A DNA stretch of 64,000 nucleotides from Lineus longissimus (lineage: Eukaryota; Nemertea; Pilidiophora; Heteronemertea; Lineidae): contig NC_088321.1 in assembly GCF_910592395.1 (NCBI RefSeq), positions 11,782,001-11,846,000 on the forward strand, given 5' to 3'. Shown here in pieces: positions 59,101 to 64,000 of the stretch. The translations under genes and the position numbers were made by a program. Position 1 is the first letter of the stretch; each line of letters opens with the position of its first letter. The notes beneath the pieces were generated by a model. The model ran no database searches. It was not told where the DNA came from and saw only the letters and a program-made list of their open reading frames with translations.

Positions 59101-60184
59101 TCCTGAACGCCTCCATAGTGATCAAGGGCGAAATTTTGAGGGCAAGGTCATTCAGGAGTTGTGTAAGATAATGAATATTTCAAAGTCCCGAACCACTCCA
59201 TACCATCCCATGGGCAACGGTTTGTGCGAAAGGTTCAACCGCACGTTGTTGAATATGCTCGGTACACTCCCTTCTCAAAGTAAAAAGGATTGGAAAAAGT
59301 TTGTCCCTAGTATGGTTCATGCTTACAACAGCTCTTGCCATGACTCTACTGGATTTTCTCCCTTTTATCTATTGTTTGGCCGCGAGCCCCGTCTCCCTGC
59401 TGATGTTACCTTTGGGACTCTTCTTTCTTCGTCTTCTTCTACCTCCAAGGTCAAGTTTGTGGATGACCTTCGTTCACGTCTTGCAGGTGCTTACTCCTTG
59501 GCTCAGAAGGAGATGGAGGCTTCTCGAGTTAGACAGAAGCGCAATTACGACCTTAGGGTGAGAGGTGCTGTCTTGCAGGTTGGCGATAGGGTTCTGGTTC
59601 GTAGACTTGGTGATCGTGGCAAACATAAGCTTGCGAACAAGTGGGAAGATGACTTGTTCACGATTTTAGAGCAACCGAATTCGGAGATTCCTGTCTTCAT
59701 TGTATCTTCCGATTCAGGGGTGAAGAAAACTCTCCACCGGAATCTGCTATTGCCAGTCTCTGGCGTGGAACTTTCCTATTCTCCAGCAGCCGAGTTGGCG
59801 GTTGATTCTCCATCAACAGTGAAACCTGTTCCTAGACCCCACAGGTCTTTGAGTAATAAGGGTGAATCTGAGGTGGATCAGCCTACGCCGGCTTTGCCTT
59901 ACACGAAGGTGGTTGAGAGTTCTGACGATGAGACTGATGACAGTTCCTTGTCTGATTCTTCTCGGTCTTCTGCCAGATCATCACCATTGCCTGTCAGACC
60001 AGCCCGTCCTCAGCGTACAAGACGTCAGCCAGCTTGGACGACATCTGGTGATTGGGTGATGTCTGGTCAAGTGTCTGTTCCAGATTGGCAGTTAAAAATT
60101 TCGATGCTTCGTGAGATTCTACAGGATCCAGTATTCAAGGCCAATTCAATCGCCTTGGATGCTGCGATTCGACTATTATCATAG
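56027..60184 (+). CDS. pol: Pol polyprotein of Gypsy element (PR-RT-RNaseH-IN)
   Basis: The open frame has 1385 codons, but its first codon is TTG and the true entry is unclear. Aspartic protease: LLDTGSMVS with catalytic D43. Reverse transcriptase: about residues 345-520, with D438 (LDLRCGYWQ) and the YLDD box at 501-504. RNase H: D663 (HTDASSTGLG) and KTDNNPLTY. Integrase: zinc-binding H907..HLGH..CLSC, and a catalytic triad D974, D1032, E1068 spaced D-57-D-35-E. In the integrase C-terminus the usual GPY/F position reads KWEDDLFTIL. A Ser/Arg-rich tail ends the protein. It copies the RNA into cDNA and inserts it in the host genome. All catalytic residues checked are present, so the enzyme looks functional if expressed. 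Same reading frame as gag. Confidence 0.92.
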   Translation: MSKLGVPFRVLSVRLKKLPSKLVGNSNESHISIEDKIFTCLLDTGSMVSTISVSAYQNQFADLPLHSLDNLLQVRGANGARLPYHGYIEVRVKRPFSDRYFDIPLLVVPDTTYNFKVPVLVGTNILSLCNFDPGLSLPKPWKLAISALVTSRNAIVGNVVTLSPVTLPPDTQARVSGFCITHGRLLGETSVMAEAIPGARLPGDVIIVPTFLGLDGHKKERVGRCVYNHSRKAVTIPGRTVLCRLVRAESVSERDPLDPSVCIPSDYQPSIIQSLNLVNDSVVQASPYTEHQNQLLQAIDLSHISADTIQSDLRSLVMKYSDVFSLSNTDLGRSNLVTHRIELNDTIPFKQRFRRIPPSMFDEVRSHLDQMLQAGVIRHSKSPWASNMVLVRKKDKSLRLCVDFRQLNRRTIRDSYALPRLDETLDCLSGAKYFTSLDLRCGYWQCELDESHKERTAFTAGNLGFYEFNVLPFGLCNAPSTFQRMMERCLQDIHLRECLIYLDDIVIFSRSIEEHLERLEHVFTRLRECGLKLKSSKCSFLMENIKYLGHSVSASGIEPDNDKIEAIASWPVPQRSEDVRRFLGFAGYYRRFVKGFSSLVRPLNDLLPPTGTKTKKGAKKPVCTPFYWGEEQQSAFDNMKSILSNSPVLGFADFSLPFELHTDASSTGLGAILYQVQDGHRRVISFASRSLNKAEKNYSAYKLEFLALKWAVTEKFYDYLYGHRFSVKTDNNPLTYVLTSAKLDATGHRWLAELSCFDFDISYVPGTSNVDADSLSRIPWEKVESESVQAICQSSHVDGFVDSLCLSIPDLTMNCEDSPWPKVDLRAEQRADATSSRLISWVESDKCPSKSLLSDVQDKDLSRLCRFWSNLSLVDGLLCRKTIINDQPYQQIIVPSAFRSQVIEGFHDHLGHLGRDRTTDFIKRRFYWPGMTSDVERYVHNCLSCIRRKSPHLPERAPLVNITTTAPMQLVCMDFLSLEPSHGYENILVITDHFSKYAQAIPTRSQTATTTARVLFDNYIVHYGIPERLHSDQGRNFEGKVIQELCKIMNISKSRTTPYHPMGNGLCERFNRTLLNMLGTLPSQSKKDWKKFVPSMVHAYNSSCHDSTGFSPFYLLFGREPRLPADVTFGTLLSSSSSTSKVKFVDDLRSRLAGAYSLAQKEMEASRVRQKRNYDLRVRGAVLQVGDRVLVRRLGDRGKHKLANKWEDDLFTILEQPNSEIPVFIVSSDSGVKKTLHRNLLLPVSGVELSYSPAAELAVDSPSTVKPVPRPHRSLSNKGESEVDQPTPALPYTKVVESSDDETDDSSLSDSSRSSARSSPLPVRPARPQRTRRQPAWTTSGDWVMSGQVSVPDWQLKISMLREILQDPVFKANSIALDAAIRLLS

Positions 60185-60688
60185 CCAGATTGTGCAGTCA
60201 GTTTTATACTTCTAATAACTAATTTCATATCAGGATGATTAGTCATGCTGCGATATAATTCTGTATTCTGTATAAAAAAAAAAAAAAAAAATTCTGACTA
60301 GTATTTCATGATTTTGCCTTGTAAGTGGTCATTTGGTGGGTTGTGGGTCTTTGAATTAATTATAATTCATTGTATTTTTCGCTCCAGACCACCAATTGAT
60401 TTTGAGAGATAGAAGAATTTCAATATTTTCTTCTGTTGATTTCCAATTTGTTCATTTAGGTACAATATGTGCTAATAAGAGCACGTAAATGTACGTCATA
60501 TGTGCTTTAATCAGGGTTGGAACTTCTCAGCCATATTAACAATAATTGTGGTTGTAACGGAATTCCAAACTGATGCTGCTTGTCTTGTCTTTGTCTTTGT
60601 CCGGTGTTGTCCATCATCTCTTCATCCATTTCATTCATTTTCACTGCTGCACTTAATTTCACTAAATTTCGGGAGAAATTTTCTTGTT
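60185..60688 (+). other. 3' untranslated region of Gypsy element
   Basis: There are about 500 bp between pol and the polypurine tract, with an A-run of 18 at about 60272-60289. No env gene. Confidence 0.6.
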
Positions 60689-60699
60689 GGGGGGAAATG
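60689..60699 (+). other. Polypurine tract
   Basis: GGGGGGAAATG directly abuts the 3' LTR (60700), the expected place for the primer of plus-strand DNA synthesis. Confidence 0.75.
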
Positions 60700-61081
60700 T
60701 GTTACCATGTATTAAGGGGTTAAAGGGTCTAGGCCTAGTTATTCTAATATAGTTATTCCTTCTAGGCCTATGGGGCTTTGTTATGTTAATCTTTCAGGGA
60801 ATGTAGGCCTTTGGCACTACAGATCTGTGCCATTTACTCCCTGTCTGTCCCTGCATTTATAGTAATAGTAATATCATGGTTTTCATTTACAACAGGTTAG
60901 TGCAGTGTTGTATTATTTTGTACATTTTCATCTTTCCCCATTTTGTATCATCTAAGCCATTTACTCCCTGTCTGTCCCTGCATTTATAGTAATAGTAATA
61001 TCATGGTTTTCATTTACAACAGGTGTTTGCGTGAGTAATTGATATAATACGTGCTGTGAAAGGTCATTCCTATCGGCTACA
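60700..61081 (+). repeat. 3' LTR of Gypsy element
   Basis: 382 bp, matching the 5' LTR throughout, including both 69-bp internal repeats (60829-60897 and 60956-61024). It is followed by the ACTG target duplication (61082-61085) and the resumed PAN-like exon. Confidence 0.92.
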
Positions 61082-61215
61082 ACTGTTTGACGATAAACCA
61101 TATTTTAACTGAAAACCGGTGCCAACTCAGCTTTTCTAAACCGAAGCCGTTGAACGACGCAATGTCAAACTACAGTGGGGGTCGTTTATATTCAAAATGT
61201 AGACGACAGCATTCG
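61082..61215 (+). pseudogene. Disrupted unit, exon 1 second part
   Basis: This continues the PAN-like exon cut at 52827: the ACTG repeat and TTTGACGATAAAC give LTIN, as in units 1 and 2 (CLTINTF). It then reads NRCQLSF and RLYSKC, supplying the remaining cysteines. The exon ends CATTCG|GTAAGGG (donor 61216), the same donor as in the intact units. Without the element the exon would be a normal member of the family. Confidence 0.7.
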
Positions 61216-62866
61216 GTAAGGGAAACATACCCTGTAAAAGTCCGGTTTCACCGATCTGGGATCGTTTCTCCAAAATCGATTCAGTCGTTCGATTAACTAT
61301 GTGAACAAGTCTAATTGAAGAGGTGATTGAGTGCAAGAACAACTCCAGTCTTTATTTCAGGTACTTTAGTATAAACCCCTTTCCTGTCCGTCATTTTTGC
61401 AGATGGCCACATGCAAATGTTTCTGACATGACTGGACAATAGCAACAGAAGGTACTTCTTGCACACAACTTTTAGATTTTGTAACGTTGTATTGTAAAAC
61501 AGAGCCAATGCCACATTCTGAGAGCAATTTTGATTTTAAAAAAATCGCAAATCGCTTTGTCAGCCAGCCAACCCAGTGTTTATTTCACTTCTGGTGCTAG
61601 CAATATTTTTCGAAAAGTGACTTCAGTAGTTCTTGCACTGAGGTCTTCAATTATGAAAGACAATTGGTGGGCGCCGCCAAGTTGTGCAGTGGTCATGTCG
61701 CCATGACATTGGCCTTGGGATTTATCTCGATTCGAGGTACATTGTACATTATCATACTTACATGAAGTTAAAAAAGTGCACGGTCTCAGGTCGGTAAAAC
61801 TAGGGTAATTACTTACAATGTTTGTAAGTCTCGTCGATGACAAAGCTAATAATATACTTGATGCAACACATATATATTTAGATAATAGGTACATTTACAT
61901 GTTGTCAGATTCGCGTGTGCAATGTCCTGTACAGCTACAATACCAAAGCAAAATGCGGAGAATCGATTACTTCGAGTTCAGGTCGCAGATTTACCAAGTG
62001 CACAAGTTCATTCGGTCCCTTACCAAAGGTTACACTGGTACATCGATTCGGTTCGCATTCATTACGTTTTGACTTGTTTTGCGAAGCGGAGTTTTGCAAG
62101 AGGTCTAAATCAGGGTAGTTTCAAAACATCTGTTTTAGATCCAAGCAGGATCAATCTTGCATAGCATAGCTTGTTATGTCTTGGAGGGATAACTTGAGTA
62201 GGTCACGACCACGGGCTGAAGAAGTACAATGTAGTTCACGTTGTTTTCTAGTGTTGATGTTGGGATCAATAACACAATGCAATGCAGTGCAGTACGTTGG
62301 ATGCGACATTGACATGCACTCAATGCAAGTGCAGCGTATTGCAATAACATTGCACCCGCTACTGCTTCTGTCATATTGAAGTGGCACACTAAATCCGATA
62401 GAAGGCGCTATCACTCTTATAATGCTACGACGGAGACAGACTTTCACCAATAAACACAACAAATAGTGTGCAGCGACAACGACCCGATTAGGTCACGTGG
62501 TGTTATATAACAGATGACCCAATGCAATTGTGGACCTTTTACCATGTTTATGCTTTGTTGCAAGTGTTTCCATGAATACATTGCTTTAATGCTGGCATCT
62601 TGTGCATTTGATTTGCTGTTGTCGTCACATAATGAACACACAATTATATTCAGAATGTTCGGATACCTACCTCATGAATCCTTAGGGGATAGATACACGG
62701 GGCAGCATGTAAAGTAATTTGAGGCTGGACTTATCAAAGCGAACGGACTTGTTTGAATGAGCGCAACGTTATAAAATTCTGAACATCTTGAACAAAACTT
62801 TAGGAGGCCTTCACCGAACGCTAAGCGCAATCTACATACACATGATGCTACCTCCTACTCAGCATG
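61216..62866 (+). other. Intron of disrupted unit
   Basis: It begins with GTAAGGG and contains the third copy of the conserved intronic segment (62079-62350). No exon 2 is present before the foldback element at 62867; by comparison with units 1 and 2 it would be expected about 1.2-1.4 kb after the conserved segment, plus the length of the foldback element. Confidence 0.5.
62079..62350 (+). other. Conserved intronic segment, third copy
   Basis: GCGAAGCGGAGTTTTGCAAG, TCTAAATCAGGG..TGTTTTAGATCC, ATCTTGCATAGCATAG and a TGCA-rich block (ATGCAATGCAGTGCAGTACG) match the intron segments of units 1 and 2 in order. Divergence is greater here. Confidence 0.5.
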
Positions 62867-63592
62867 TATGGCAAGCCGTGTGTCCAATAATTTAGGAAAA
62901 AACCTGGTTTTCTTTCTTATTTCAAAACTTAGTTTTATGGAAGAAAATCAAGCTTTGTTCAATGAAAAAAGGTTTTCTTTCAAGAAAACTAAGTTTTTAA
63001 AAACAATTTATTCTTTTTTGAAAAAGTATAAGTTTCATGAAAACCAAGTTTAAAAAAAGATAAAACTATCTTTTCTTCCATATAACCTAGTTTTATACGT
63101 TTTCTTCAATAAAAACCTAGTTTCATTTAGAAAAAAAACACGGTTTTCTTGGATGAAACTAAGTTTTGAAAGAAGATAACCAGGTTTTACTGAAACCTAG
63201 TCTTTTTACCTCGTCTCCAACCCAACCTCTCCCAATCAGACGAACCATGCGTGACATGCTGTGGAAAGTAAAAAGACTAGTTTTTCTAGCATATGGATTA
63301 TAAACAAGGTTTTATAAGAAATAACGTAGTCTTTTTCAATAAAAACTAGGTTTTGATGAAGACACGTATATAACCTGGTTTTATTCCACAAAACCAAGTA
63401 TTCTTCTCCGAAACTAGGTTTGTATTGAAGGAACATAGGTTTTATTTTGTTTTTTTACCAAGAACGTGGTTTTTATAATAGACTTAATTGCTTCTCCAAT
63501 AAAAACCTAGTTTCACTTAATAAACGGTTTTCTTCCATGAAACTAAGTTTGGAAAGAAGAAAACCAGGTCTTCTTCAATATAACTATGTTTC
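62867..63592. mobile_element. AAACCTAG foldback element, copy C
   Basis: It opens with the same terminal repeat as copy A (TATGGCAAGCCGTGTGTCCA). The hairpin-unit field and the central stem (about 63195-63281: CTAGTCTTTTTACCTCGTCTCC .. GTAAAAAGACTAG) are conserved. The right terminal repeat is missing or decayed and the end is placed where the units stop. It lies within the presumed intron of the disrupted unit. Confidence 0.75.
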
Positions 63593-64000
63593 CTAATGAC
63601 AAGTTCCGGTCGTGTTTATGCACAAGTGACTGCACTATTCATCGAATGTGATGATATATAAGATCGGCTATTATTGATCAATTTCGTATTTGGTGCGCCA
63701 TTTTGCTTTGAAAGTTCGGAAATGTTCGAGAACATTAGGACATTGCTAAAGATGATGCAAATGGTGCCACTTATTGATGACGGTCGAAGGCAGTACTAAC
63801 GGAACTTGGTGAAACGGACATTGCATTGAATGATTTTCAGAAAACGCAGGAGAATATTTGCAGTAAAAAAGGAGGTGTAAATCGCGTCCAAGATTTATCC
63901 TTGTTCATGTGAGCGGTAACAAATCAGATCACGGTTCTAATAGAAGTAAACTTTGTTCAGTTTGGTATACTCTATCGTTTCACTCATCTAAAACTGGTTC
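63593..64000. other. Right edge, no gene recognised
   Basis: If the disrupted unit has an exon 2 it is not in these bases: none of the RFAY, YYHQR or SRY.VKHEDIL motifs is encoded. Confidence 0.4.

Larger units (their letters stand above)
52828..61081 (+). mobile_element. Full-length Ty3/Gypsy LTR retrotransposon
   Basis: The 8254-bp element has 382-bp LTRs, a tRNA-Gln primer site, an about 1-kb leader, gag (54227-55915), pol (56027-60184; order protease-RT-RNase H-integrase, the Ty3/Gypsy order), and a polypurine tract next to the 3' LTR. It is flanked by ACTG (52824-52827 and 61082-61085), and it interrupts an exon of the PAN-like gene family. No envelope gene is present. LTRs that look identical and near-intact reading frames indicate recent movement. 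No chromodomain is recognisable at the integrase C-terminus. Confidence 0.93.

Noticed and set aside
60185-60688. Envelope gene in the Gypsy element
   Set aside because: Only short frames occur between pol and the polypurine tract, with no signal peptide or membrane segment.

Overview
The window is animal nuclear DNA, most likely from a marine invertebrate. The evidence is AT-rich, gene-poor sequence, exons split by GT/AG introns of about 2 kb, an animal receptor guanylate cyclase exon, a Ty3/Gypsy retrotransposon, and many tRNA-related, terminal-inverted-repeat and foldback elements. Some repeats (AGGTCA-rich stretches, a GACGGA tail followed by a TAAGCTCACC hairpin) recall mollusc and brachiopod genomes, but the phylum cannot be settled from this sequence. 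I see no rRNA, no complete tRNA and no CRISPR array.

1-35 kb is almost all non-coding. Its one convincing host exon lies on the minus strand at 24831-25542. It encodes the signal peptide and the start of the extracellular ligand-binding domain (ANF-receptor fold) of a natriuretic-peptide-receptor-like guanylate cyclase; no later exon was recognised. The rest holds short DNA-transposon derivatives with inverted ends: 2679-3106, 4583-4781, 8141-8330, 11668-12409, 22084-22873, 30037-30618 and 30788-31560. It also holds a tRNA-derived SINE (about 15.2-15.37 kb), diverged tandem repeats and two of three copies of an unusual foldback element built from AAACCTAGTTTTC-like units.

35-64 kb is a tandemly duplicated locus on the plus strand. 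Each unit has a 5' flank, an exon 1 encoding a signal peptide plus a six-cysteine PAN/Apple-like module, an intron of about 2.1-2.2 kb containing a conserved segment, and a large exon 2 encoding about 300 residues of no family I recognise. Unit 1 (35271-38585) and unit 2 (41471-44905) look intact and join in phase to give secreted proteins of about 405 and 409 residues. A decayed unit is suggested around 49.8-50.7 kb. A further unit has exon 1 at 52652-52827 and 61082-61215, split by a Gypsy element; its exon 2 is not in the window and may lie beyond the right edge.

The Gypsy element (52828-61081, 8254 bp) appears full length and young. It has two 382-bp LTRs that look identical, a tRNA-Gln primer binding site, a gag ORF with a PNMA-like capsid region and CCHC knuckle, and a 1385-codon pol ORF with protease, reverse transcriptase, RNase H and integrase motifs. 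A 2.5-kb TIR element (46359-48887) and a third AAACCTAG foldback copy (62867-63592) also sit in the duplicated locus, and a small TIR element entered the unit 1 intron after the duplication.
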